Both the position numbers and the translations under genes were made by a program. From Actinoplanes teichomyceticus ATCC 31121 (GTDB lineage: Bacteria; Actinomycetota; Actinomycetes; Mycobacteriales; Micromonosporaceae), in the NCBI RefSeq assembly GCF_003711105.1, contig NZ_CP023865.1:1338001-1402000 (forward strand): 64,000 bases of DNA, read 5' to 3'. Of this stretch, positions 9,538 through 18,800 are shown piece after piece; position 1 is the first letter of the stretch; every line of letters starts with the position of its first letter. Below the pieces are notes generated by a model, which worked only from the letters and a program-made list of their open reading frames with translations, made no database searches and was not told where the DNA came from.

Positions 9538-10335
9538 ATGGGCAGCACGCAGAGGAACGCCGTCACGATCTCCGGCCGTGAGTCCGGGCAGCCGATGCTC
9601 TTCGCGCACGGGTACGGGTGCGACCAGCACATGTGGCGGCTGGTCACCCCGGCCTTCGCCGACACGCACCGGCTGGTGCTGTTCGACCACGTCGGCAACG
9701 GGCGTTCGGATCTGTCGGCGTACGACGACGCCAAGTACTCCAGCCTGGACGGATACGCCACCGACGTGCTGGAGATCGTGCACGAGCACGACCTGCGGGA
9801 CGTGCTGTTCGTGGGGCACTCGGTGAGCGCGATGATCGGCGTGCTCGCCGCGGTCCGCGAGCCGGAGCGCTTCGCCGGGGTGGTGATGGTCGGGCCGTCG
9901 CCGCGTTACCTCGACGAGGAGAGCACCGGCTACGTCGGCGGGTTCGGCCGGGCCGACATCGAGCAGATGCTGGAGTCGCTGGACAGCAACTATCTCGGCT
10001 GGTCCAGCGCGATGGCACCGGTGATCATGGGGAATCCGGACCGGCCGGAGCTGAGCCAGGAGCTGACCAACTCGTTCTGCCGTACCGATCCGGAGATAGC
10101 CGGGAAGTTCGCCCGGGTCACGTTCCTCTCCGACAACCGCGAGGATCTGCCCCGGATGCGGGTGCCCTCACTGGTCCTGCAGTGCGCCGACGACGTGATC
10201 GCGCCCGCCGTGGTCGGCGAGTACGTCCACAAGCACACCCCGCAGAGCACGTTCGCGGCGCTGAACGCGACCGGGCACTGTCCGAATCTGAGCGCTCCCG
10301 AGGAGACGGTTGACGCGATCAGGTCCTGGTTGTAG
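9538..10335 (+). CDS. rsbQ: RsbQ-like alpha/beta hydrolase, partner of the adjacent phosphatase
   Basis: In Bacillus RsbQ is the alpha/beta hydrolase needed by the PAS phosphatase RsbP to pass energy-stress signals to sigma B. The 265-residue product aligns by eye with it along its whole length. It has the nucleophile elbow GHSVSAMIG, the following VMVGPSPRYL, the acid in QCADDVIAP, and the histidine in TGHCPNLSAPEET, so the Ser-Asp-His triad is intact. ATG 9538 has GGGAGGG at 9521-9527. Only 29 nt separate it from the downstream PAS-PP2C gene, matching the rsbQ-rsbP arrangement. The plant KAI2/D14 hormone receptors share this fold, so the protein may bind or hydrolyse a small ligand. The ligand is unknown. 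Confidence 0.9.
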   Translation: MGSTQRNAVTISGRESGQPMLFAHGYGCDQHMWRLVTPAFADTHRLVLFDHVGNGRSDLSAYDDAKYSSLDGYATDVLEIVHEHDLRDVLFVGHSVSAMIGVLAAVREPERFAGVVMVGPSPRYLDEESTGYVGGFGRADIEQMLESLDSNYLGWSSAMAPVIMGNPDRPELSQELTNSFCRTDPEIAGKFARVTFLSDNREDLPRMRVPSLVLQCADDVIAPAVVGEYVHKHTPQSTFAALNATGHCPNLSAPEETVDAIRSWL

Positions 10336-10364
10336 ACAGCGGGCATGATCGGCGGAGCGGTGGC

Positions 10365-12875
10365 GTGAGCGAATCTGGCGGGCCGGACGTGACACAGGAG
10401 CTACGGCTGCCCTGGGACGACGATCCCGCGGACCTGTACGACCATGCGCCCTGCGGTTACCTGACGACGCTGCCGGACGGCACCGTGCTGCGGGTCAACC
10501 GGACGTTCCTGGAGTGGACCGGGTACACCCGCGCCCAGCTGGTCGGTCACCGCCGGTTCCGTGAGCTGCTCACTGCGGGTGACCAGATCTACCATGAGAC
10601 CCATTACGCACCGTTGCTGATGATGCAGGGCGAGGTGCACGAGATCGCGCTCGAGGTGGTTCGTGCCGACGGTCTGCGCCTGCCCGTACTGGTCAACTCG
10701 GTGATGGAACGCGGCGACAGCGGCGCCCCGCGGCTGATCCGGACGATGGTCTTCAACGCCGCCGAGCGGCGGCGGTACGAGAAGGAGCTGCTGCACGCCC
10801 GGCGCGTCGCCGAGGCCGCGGAGAAGCGCGTCCGGGTGCTGCAGCAGATAGTGGCCGATCTGGCCGCCGCGCCCACCCAGGCGGAGGTGGCCGAGGCGGT
10901 GCTGCGCGCGCCGGAACCGGCGTTCCAGGCCACCAGCGGCAGCGTCCACCTCATCGACGCGGAGCGCGACCGGCTGGTCGCGGTCGCCTCCACCGATCCG
11001 GCCATCGGCGCCGGAGACGACATGCCGCGCGACTCCCCCCGGGCGGTCGCCGAGGTGGCCCGCCGCGGCGACCTGCACGTCGTGCACAACCTCGCGGAGG
11101 CCGCCGAGCACTTCCCGGACCTCGCCGCGTCGATGACCCGCGCCGGGCGCCGGACCGTGGTGCTGCTCCCGCTGACCACCGGCCCGGCCGAGGACCAGGC
11201 GGGCGTGACGGTGCTCGGCGTGCTGGCGTTCAGCTTCGCCGGGGAACGCGAGCTCACCGACGGCGAACTGCGGGTGATCCGCCTGCTGGGCCAGCAGGCC
11301 GGGCAGGCGCTGGACCGGGCCCGGCTCTACGACGACGCCCGCCGCCGGGAGGAGCGGGCCGCGTTCCTGGCCGCCACCACCCGGGCGCTGGACGAGGAGC
11401 ACCGGCTGCTGCAGCGCAGTCGCCGGCTGGTCGAGCGGGTGGTGCCGGAGATCGCCGACTGGGCCGCGGTGCGGCTGCACGTCGGGCCGGCCGGGCTGCG
11501 CGAGGACGCCGGCGGTCCGCCCCCGGCCGAGGACCTGCTGGCCGAGCGGATCGCCGAGGCGACCCGGTCGGCGCGGCCGGTCTTCGCCACCGAGGGCGAC
11601 CCACTGGGCTGCACGGTCCTGCCGCTCACCGCCCGCGGCCGGGTGCTCGGCACCCTGTCGCTGCGGACGGCGGCCGAGCCGCGCGGCGCCGCGGCCGAGC
11701 GGGCGTTCCTCGCCGAGCTGGCCGACCGGGCCGGGCTGGCGCTGGAGAACGCCCGGCTCTACGAGCAGGAACGGGCCATCGCCCAGTCGCTGCAGCGCAG
11801 CCTGCTCGCCACCGACGTGCCCGGCGGCGACCCGCGCTTCACGGTGGAGACCCACTACCGCTCCGGCGGGCAGGGCCTGGAGGTCGGCGGTGACTGGTTC
11901 GACGCCTTCCTGATCACCGCGGACAAGCTGGCCGTGGTGGTCGGCGACGTGGTCGGCCGGGGCCTGGAGGCGGCCGGCACGATGGGCCAGCTGCGCAGCG
12001 CGGTCCGGGCCCTGGCCACCGCGGAGAACGGCCCGGCCCGGCTGCTGGACGGGCTGGACCGGTTCTGTCAGCGGGTCGAGTCGGCGCGGATGGCCACGGT
12101 CGCCTACGCCGAGGTCGATCTGGACTCCCGCGAGCTGGTCTACGCCTGCGCCGGGCACCTGCCGCCGCTGCTGCACCAGCCGACCGGCGCCGGCGAGTTC
12201 CTGGCGCAGGCCCGCTCCGGCCCGATCGGGTCACGCGCCGCCGGGCCGCGCCGCACCGAGCACCGGATGCGCCTGGCCCCGGGCAGCCGCCTGCTGCTGT
12301 ACACCGACGGGCTGGTGGCGCGCCGGGACCGGGCGGTCGACCGCGGGCTGGAGGTGCTCAGCCGGACCTTCGGCCGGTTGCGCGGCGCGCCGACGAAGGG
12401 CCTGACCGCGGCGCTGGCCGACACCCTGGTCGGCCGGGAGCACAGCGCCGACGTCTGCCTGCTGTGCCTGACCCTGGGCACGGAGGAGCGGCTGGAACGG
12501 TCGCTGGGCGCCGACCCGCTGCAGATCGCCCTGCTCCGCTCCGACCTGCGGGCCTGGCTGACCGGGCACGGGGTGGACGAGGACTGCCTGAACGCGGTGC
12601 TGCTGGGCTGCTCGGAAGCGATCGCCAACGCCATCGAGCACGGGTACCGGGACGACCCGTTCGGGATGGTCGACGTGTGCGCCACGATCACCGACGACGC
12701 GGTGGAGGTCCGGGTCGCCGACCGGGGCGTCTGGCGCGGGCCCGGGCACGCCCGCGGGCGCGGCATCCGGCTGATCGAGGACTCGATGGACGAGGTCTCG
12801 TTCGACCGCGGCGAGGGCACCACGGTGACGATGCTCCGGCGCCGGGGGCCGGCGCGCGGACCGGTCGGCGGGTGA
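10365..12875 (+). CDS. PAS-GAF-GAF-PP2C phosphatase with C-terminal anti-sigma-type ATPase domain (RsbP/RsbU-like)
   Basis: The product has 836 residues starting at GTG 10365 (GGCGGAG just upstream). Domains in order are: PAS about 20-125 (LYDHAPCGYLTTLPDGTV); a short helical linker; GAF 1 about 155-320; GAF 2 about 330-470; a SpoIIE/PP2C phosphatase about 480-700 with metal aspartates in VGGDWFDAF and VGDVVGRG; and an RsbW-like HATPase domain about 715-830 (SEAIANAIEHGY, then GRGIRLIEDSMDEV). PP2C proteins of this type dephosphorylate anti-anti-sigma factors and the HATPase domain usually rephosphorylates them, so both activities may sit in one chain. With the RsbQ-like gene just upstream it forms a predicted stress-signalling pair. 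No sigma or anti-sigma-antagonist gene is adjacent. Confidence 0.9.
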   Translation: MSESGGPDVTQELRLPWDDDPADLYDHAPCGYLTTLPDGTVLRVNRTFLEWTGYTRAQLVGHRRFRELLTAGDQIYHETHYAPLLMMQGEVHEIALEVVRADGLRLPVLVNSVMERGDSGAPRLIRTMVFNAAERRRYEKELLHARRVAEAAEKRVRVLQQIVADLAAAPTQAEVAEAVLRAPEPAFQATSGSVHLIDAERDRLVAVASTDPAIGAGDDMPRDSPRAVAEVARRGDLHVVHNLAEAAEHFPDLAASMTRAGRRTVVLLPLTTGPAEDQAGVTVLGVLAFSFAGERELTDGELRVIRLLGQQAGQALDRARLYDDARRREERAAFLAATTRALDEEHRLLQRSRRLVERVVPEIADWAAVRLHVGPAGLREDAGGPPPAEDLLAERIAEATRSARPVFATEGDPLGCTVLPLTARGRVLGTLSLRTAAEPRGAAAERAFLAELADRAGLALENARLYEQERAIAQSLQRSLLATDVPGGDPRFTVETHYRSGGQGLEVGGDWFDAFLITADKLAVVVGDVVGRGLEAAGTMGQLRSAVRALATAENGPARLLDGLDRFCQRVESARMATVAYAEVDLDSRELVYACAGHLPPLLHQPTGAGEFLAQARSGPIGSRAAGPRRTEHRMRLAPGSRLLLYTDGLVARRDRAVDRGLEVLSRTFGRLRGAPTKGLTAALADTLVGREHSADVCLLCLTLGTEERLERSLGADPLQIALLRSDLRAWLTGHGVDEDCLNAVLLGCSEAIANAIEHGYRDDPFGMVDVCATITDDAVEVRVADRGVWRGPGHARGRGIRLIEDSMDEVSFDRGEGTTVTMLRRRGPARGPVGG

Positions 12876-12911
12876 GGTCCGTGCGGCGCGGCCAGGGATG
12901 ACACCGCGGCT

Positions 12912-12938
12912 GCGCGCGGGCCCGACCGGCCCGCGCGC
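12912..12938 (+). terminator. GC hairpin after the PP2C phosphatase gene
   Basis: Perfect 11-bp arms GCGCGCGGGCC (12912-12922) and GGCCCGCGCGC (12928-12938) with a 5-nt loop, 36 nt past the stop. There is no T tract. Confidence 0.6.
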
Positions 12939-13025
12939 GGTCCATCCGGATCGGGCAGCGGTGTACTTCGCGGTCCGGACGGGCACGAAGACCCGCCCGG
13001 CTAGTCTCGCGTACCCTGGACACCC

Positions 13026-14969
13026 ATGAGCGTGAGTTCCGTCTTCCCGCAGCTCGAGCAGCTGCTGCCGCGGGTCAGCAAACCGATCCAGTACGTGGGC
13101 GGCGAGCTCGGCGCCGTTGTCAAGGACTGGGACGCCACCGTCGTCCGGTGGGCGCTGATGTACCCCGACGCCTACGAGGTCGGCCTGCCCAACCAGGGTG
13201 TGCAGATCCTCTACGAGGTGCTCAACGAGCAGCCCGACGTGCTCGCCGAGCGGACGTACGCGGTGTGGCCGGACCTCGAGGCGCTGATGAAGGAACACGG
13301 CGTCCCGCAGTTCACCGTCGACGCGCACCGGCCCGTCAAGGCGTTCGACATGTTCGGCGTGTCGTTCGCCACCGAGCTGGGGTACACCAACCTGCTCAGC
13401 GCGCTCGATCTGGCCGGCATCCCGCTCAACAGCGCGGACCGTACCGAGGACGACCCGGTCGTGCTCGCCGGTGGGCACGCCGCGTTCAACCCGGAGCCGA
13501 TCGCCGACTTCATCGACGCCGCCGTGCTCGGTGACGGCGAGGAGGCGGTCCTGGAGATCACCGGGATCATCCGGGAGTGGAAGGCGGAGGGCCGCCCCGG
13601 CGGGCGTGACGAGCTGCTGCTGCGTCTGGCCCGCACGGAGAGCATCTACGTGCCGCGCTTCTACGACGTGGATTACCTGAGCGACGGCCGCATCCAGCGC
13701 GTCGTGCCGAACCGGCCGGACGTGCCGTTCCGGGTGGCCAAGCGGACGACGATGGACCTGGATGCCTGGCCGTACCCGAAGAAGCCGCTGGTCCCGCTCG
13801 CCGAGACGGTTCACGAGCGGTATGCCGTGGAGATCTTCCGGGGTTGCACCCGGGGCTGCCGGTTCTGCCAGGCCGGCATGATCACCCGCCCGGTGCGGGA
13901 GCGGTCGATCACCACGGTCGGCCAGATGGTCAAGGAGGGCCTGGAGTTCTCCGGCTTCAACGAGGTCGGTCTGCTCTCGCTCTCCAGCGCCGACCACTCG
14001 GAGATCGGCGACATGTGCTCGGGCCTGGCCCAGCAGTACGCCGACAGCAACGTCTCGCTGTCGCTGCCGTCCACCCGGGTCGACGCGTTCAACATCGATC
14101 TGGCTCAGGAGCTGTCCCGCAACGGGCGGCGTACCGGCCTGACCTTCGCGCCGGAGGGCGGCTCGGAGCGGATCCGCAAGGTCATCAACAAGATGGTGAC
14201 CAAGGAGGACCTGATCCGGACCGTGGTCACGGCGTACTCGAACGGCTGGCGGCAGGTGAAGCTGTACTTCATGTGCGGCCTGCCCACCGAGACCGACGAG
14301 GACGTGCTGGAGATCGCCGACATGGCGCACGAGGTGATCCGGGCCGGGCGCGAGGCGGCCGGCACCAAGGACATCCGCTGCACCGTGTCGATCGGCGGAT
14401 TCGTGCCGAAACCGCACACCCCGTTCCAGTGGGCGAGCATGGAGCGGCCGGAGGTCATCGACGCCCGCCTCAAGCTGCTCAAGCAGGCGATCAACAGCGA
14501 CCGCTCGCTGGGCCGGGCGATCGGCTTCCGCTACCACGACGGCGAGCCGTCACTGATCGAGGGCCTGCTGTCGCGCGGCGACCGCCGGGTCGGCCAGGTC
14601 ATCCGCCGGGTCTGGGAGAAGGGCGGCCGGTTCGACGGCTGGTCCGAGCACTTCTCGTACGCCCGCTGGGTCGAGGCCTGCGCCGAGGTGCTCCCGGAGT
14701 ACGGCGTCGACCTGGACTGGTACACCACCCGCGAGCGCGAGGAGGCCGAGGTCCTGCCCTGGGACCACCTGGACTCCGGCCTCGACAAGGACTGGCTCTG
14801 GCAGGACTGGCAGGACTCGACAGCCGAGTTCGAGCAGGACGACTGCCGCTGGACGCCGTGCTTCGACTGCGGCGTGTGCCCGGCGATGGACACCGAGATC
14901 CAGATCGGTCCGACCGGTAAGAAACTGCTTCCCCTGACCCGGGTGAACGGCCTGCGGGTCCCCGTTTAG
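13026..14969 (+). CDS. B12-binding-type radical SAM protein, TIGR03960 family
   Basis: The product has 647 residues from ATG 13026. The N-terminal part (SKPIQYVGGELGAVVKDWD ... MYPDAYEVGLPNQGVQILYEVLN) resembles a cobalamin-binding-like domain. The radical SAM core follows with Cys274, Cys278 and Cys281 in GCTRGCRFCQAGM, which bind the 4Fe-4S cluster. A C-terminal Cys motif (CFDCGVCP) could hold another metal. The family is nearly always followed by a DUF2344 protein, as here with 10-28 nt spacing. The reaction is unknown; some relatives act in tRNA or protein modification. A TACCCT -10-like box 8 nt before the ATG suggests a leaderless or very short-leader mRNA. Confidence 0.92.
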   Translation: MSVSSVFPQLEQLLPRVSKPIQYVGGELGAVVKDWDATVVRWALMYPDAYEVGLPNQGVQILYEVLNEQPDVLAERTYAVWPDLEALMKEHGVPQFTVDAHRPVKAFDMFGVSFATELGYTNLLSALDLAGIPLNSADRTEDDPVVLAGGHAAFNPEPIADFIDAAVLGDGEEAVLEITGIIREWKAEGRPGGRDELLLRLARTESIYVPRFYDVDYLSDGRIQRVVPNRPDVPFRVAKRTTMDLDAWPYPKKPLVPLAETVHERYAVEIFRGCTRGCRFCQAGMITRPVRERSITTVGQMVKEGLEFSGFNEVGLLSLSSADHSEIGDMCSGLAQQYADSNVSLSLPSTRVDAFNIDLAQELSRNGRRTGLTFAPEGGSERIRKVINKMVTKEDLIRTVVTAYSNGWRQVKLYFMCGLPTETDEDVLEIADMAHEVIRAGREAAGTKDIRCTVSIGGFVPKPHTPFQWASMERPEVIDARLKLLKQAINSDRSLGRAIGFRYHDGEPSLIEGLLSRGDRRVGQVIRRVWEKGGRFDGWSEHFSYARWVEACAEVLPEYGVDLDWYTTREREEAEVLPWDHLDSGLDKDWLWQDWQDSTAEFEQDDCRWTPCFDCGVCPAMDTEIQIGPTGKKLLPLTRVNGLRVPV

Positions 14970-14997
14970 GAGTAGGACGATTCCGAAGAACCAGCCC

Positions 14998-15753
14998 GTG
15001 GGCGGTCAGGCCCCGGTCGTGCAGCGGATCCGCCTTCGCTACGCGAAGCGCGGACCGCTGCGTTTCACCTCGCACCGGGACTTCGCCCGCGCCTTCGAGC
15101 GCGCGCTGCGCCGTGCCGGCGTGCCGATTGCCTTCTCGCAGGGCTTCACCCCACACCCCAAGATCTCGTACGCGAGTGCCGCGCCCACCGGCGTCGGCAG
15201 CGAGGCGGAATACCTGGAGATCGGCCTGCAGTCCGTGGTCGATCCGGAGCAGTTGCGGGCCGCGCTGGACGCCGCTCTGTCCCCGGGCCTGGACGTGCTG
15301 GAAGCGGTGCCGGCCGGCGAGGGCAGCCTGGCCGACCGGATCGACGCCTCGCAGTGGCGGCTGGAGCTGCCCGGGGTGGCGCCGGCCGCCGCCCGCGACG
15401 CCGTGGACGCCTTCCTGAACGCCTCCGAGGTCCTGGTCGAACGCATGACCAAGCAGGGCCGCCGGTCGTTCGACGCGCGTGCCGCGGTGACCCGGTGCGC
15501 GGTGGCCGGGGAGCCGGACCTGCCTTTCGAGGCCGGTGGAGTACCGTGTGCGATAATCGACCTTGTCGTACGGCAGGTAACGCCCGCCGTGCGGCCCGAT
15601 GACGTCCTGTCCGGCCTGCGCGTGGTGGCCGGCCTGGAGCCGCCGGTACCCCCGCGGGTGACCCGGCTGGCCCAGGGCACACTCACCGCGCAGGGGGAGA
15701 TCGTCGATCCGTTGGAGGCGGATCGCGTGGGCGTCGGCATCGGCGAGCGCTGA
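14998..15753 (+). CDS. TIGR03936 / DUF2344 family protein, partner of the radical SAM protein
   Basis: The product is about 251 residues (VQRIRLRYAKRGPLRFTSHRDFARAFERALRRAGVP ... GFTPHPKISYASAAPTGVGSEAEYLEI). This matches the small DUF2344 protein encoded next to, or fused with, TIGR03960 radical SAM enzymes, so the two probably act together. The function is unknown. The coordinates use GTG 14998. However, AGGAG at 14968-14972, overlapping the upstream stop codon, is 25 nt from this GTG but 7 nt from an in-frame ATT at 14980-14982 that would add six residues. The true start may therefore be the rare AUU codon. The two genes form an operon. Confidence 0.88.
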   Translation: MGGQAPVVQRIRLRYAKRGPLRFTSHRDFARAFERALRRAGVPIAFSQGFTPHPKISYASAAPTGVGSEAEYLEIGLQSVVDPEQLRAALDAALSPGLDVLEAVPAGEGSLADRIDASQWRLELPGVAPAAARDAVDAFLNASEVLVERMTKQGRRSFDARAAVTRCAVAGEPDLPFEAGGVPCAIIDLVVRQVTPAVRPDDVLSGLRVVAGLEPPVPPRVTRLAQGTLTAQGEIVDPLEADRVGVGIGER

Positions 15754-15883
15754 CCGGGATCCGGCCGGCGTTCATTGGCAGACTTCGGCAGCTCGTCCGG
15801 CTCGGACGGGCCCGAAACACTTGCAGCGACCCTGCGTGGCAGCGCTCACCCGCGCCCGGGGCCGCCAGAACTGGAGAGCGCCC

Positions 15884-18800
15884 ATGCTCGATAACGAGCC
15901 CCCAGTCAATCTGGGAGAACAGGGCGGTGAACGGGACGGTGCAGTCACGCCGCCCGCAGATGCCGCCACCGGCACCACCCCGGCCCGCCGGACGCGAGCC
16001 CCGCGCCGCAAAGCGGCGGCACCCCCGGCAGAGCCCGACACCGCGGCCGCCCCGGCTGAGCCCGCCGCAGCGACGGCCGATCCGGCCGCTGCCGCGTCCG
16101 AGCCCGAGCCCGCAGCAGCGGAGCCGGTGAAGGCCGCGCCGGCGAAGAAGGCGACGCGTACCCGCCGCAAGGCGGCCGCGCCGGCCGCCTCGGAGACCCC
16201 CGCTGCGGAGACCTCCGCTCCGCAGACGTCGCCTGCCGAGGCCCCGCAGACCGCCGCTCCGGAGGTAGCCGCGGCCGACGCTGCCGCTCCGGAAGCCACC
16301 GCCGCCGCTGCGGAGGCTCCCGCCGCGGAGGCCGAGGCCCCCGCCAAGCCGGTGAAGGCCGCGGCGAAGAAGGCCGCCGCGGCGAAGAAGGCCGCGCCGG
16401 CGAAGAAGGCCACGCGTACCCGTCGCAAGGCCGCCGCGCCCGCCGGCGAGGAGACTACGGCCGCGGAGACCCCGGCCGAGCAGCCCGAGACCCCGCAGCC
16501 CGAGCCGGTCGCCGCCGAGGTGGCCGGGCCGGCGGAGCCGGTCGAGGAGGAGACCGCCGAGGAGACGGCTCCCGTGGCCGCCGCCGAGGAGACCGCTCCG
16601 GCGGCCGCCGGGGTGCCGGTGGTCGGGATCCTGCCGCTGGACGACGACTTCGTCGAGGAGGCGCCGGCCAAGCCGGCCCGCAAGCGCCGTGCCGCGCTGC
16701 CACCCGCCGTGCTGTTCATGCCGCCGGAGGCGACCGAGGCCGAGCCCGCGCCGGTGAGCCGGCGGCGCCGCCCGATCGCGGATCCGCTCGCGCCGGTCGC
16801 GGCTGCCGAGCCGGCCGAGGCGCCGGCCGAGGCGCCGGTCGAGGCCGAGGCGCCCGCCGAGGCGCCCGCCGAGACCGTGGCCGAGATCGCCGAGGAACCC
16901 GCCGCCGAGGAGGTCGCCGAGGGCACCCGGCGCAGCCGCCGCCGTCGCCGCGGTGCCGCCGAGGAACCGTCCGCCGAGCCGGTGGCCGCCCCGGCCGAGC
17001 CGGCGCTGGACGAGTTCGACGAGGGCGCGGAGGACGTCGAGGAGGGCGTCGAGGACGAGTCCGAGGACGACGAGGCCGCCGGTCGCCGTCGCCGTCGCCG
17101 CGGCCGCCGCGGCCGGGGTCGCGGCAAGGGCCCGTCCGACGAGGGGGACGAGGCCGAGGGCGAGGCCGAGGAGAACGAGGGCGACGCCGAAGCCTCCGCC
17201 GAGGAGGAGAGCGAGGACGAGGAGTCCGAGGAGGGCGAGGGCGGGGTCACCCGTCGTCGCCGGCGCCGGCGCCGCAAGGGCTCCGGCGGGGACGCCGAGA
17301 CCGGCGGCATCGAGGACGGCGTGCACACCGTCGTCCGGGTCCGTGAGCCCCGGCGCACCGACGAGGTGCAGGGCGTCTCCGGATCGACCCGCCTGGAGGC
17401 CAAGCGCCAGCGCCGCCGCGACGGCCGTGAGCAGCGCCGCACCCGTCCGGCCATCCTCAGCGAGTCGGAGTTCCTGGCCCGCCGCGAGGCGGTGGACCGG
17501 GTCATGGTCGTACGGCAGAAGGCCGACCGCACCCAGATCGCCGTGCTTGAGGACGGCATCCTGGTCGAGCACTACGTCGCCCGGGCCACCTCCGGCACCA
17601 TGGTCGGCAACGTGTACCTGGGCAAGGTGCAGAACGTGCTGCCCAGCATGGAGGCCGCCTTCGTCGACGTCGGGCGCGGCCGTAACGCGGTGCTCTACGC
17701 CGGCGAGGTGAACTGGGACGCCACCGGGCTGGAGGGCCGGGCCCGCTCCATCGAGCAGGCCCTGCGCTCCGGTGACTCGGTGCTGGTGCAGGTCACCAAG
17801 GACCCGATCGGCCACAAGGGCGCCCGGCTGACCAGCCACATCGCGCTCTCCGGGCGGCACCTGGTCTACGTGCCCAACGGCAACGCGTCCGGGATCAGCC
17901 GCAAGCTGCCGGACACCGAGCGCAAGCGGCTGCGGGACATCCTGAAGAAGCTGGTGCCGGACGGCGCCGGGGTGATCGTGCGGACCGCCGCCGAGGGCGC
18001 CAGCGAGGACGAGCTGGCCCGCGACGTCAAGCGGCTGCAGGCGCAGTGGGAGGACATCCAGGCGAAGGCCGCCGAGGGCAACGCCCCGCGCGCCCTCTCC
18101 GAGGAGCCCGACCTGGTCATCCGCGTGGTCCGCGACCTGTTCAACGAGGACTTCCGGGAACTGGTCGTGCAGGGCGAGCAGGCGTACAGCGAGGTGGAGA
18201 ACTACCTCCACTCGGTCTCTCCGGACCTGGTCGAGCGGCTGCACCGGCACACCGGGACCGGCGACGTGTTCGCCGAGCACCGGATCGACGAGCAGATCCT
18301 CAAGGGCCTGGACCGCAAGGTGTTCCTGCCGTCCGGCGGCCACCTGGTGATCGACCGGACCGAGGCGATGACCGTGGTCGACGTCAACACCGGTAAGTAC
18401 ACCGGCGCGGGCGGCAACCTGGAGGAGACGGTCACCCGCAACAACCTGGAGGCGGCCGAGGAGATCGTGCGTCAGCTGCGGCTGCGTGACCTCGGTGGCA
18501 TCGTGGTGATCGACTTCATCGACATGGTGCTGGAGAGCAACCGCGAGCTGGTCCTGCGGCGGCTGACCGAGTGCCTGGGCCGGGACCGGACCAAGCACCA
18601 GGTCACCGAGATCACCTCACTCGGCCTGGTGCAGATGACCCGTAAGCGGATCGGTGCCGGGCTGCTCGAGGCGTTCAGCGAGACCTGTGACCACTGCAAG
18701 GGCCGCGGCGTGATCATCCACCCCGAACCGGTGCCGGAGAAGCGGTCCGGCGGCGGGGGCGGCAACGGCGGCGGCGGTGCGGCGACCCAGGTGAAGGTGG

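Noticed and set aside
15683..18598. 971-residue minus-strand frame opposite rne
   Set aside because: Gly/Leu/Arg low-complexity mirror of the Ala/Glu repeats in rne; no independent start signal.
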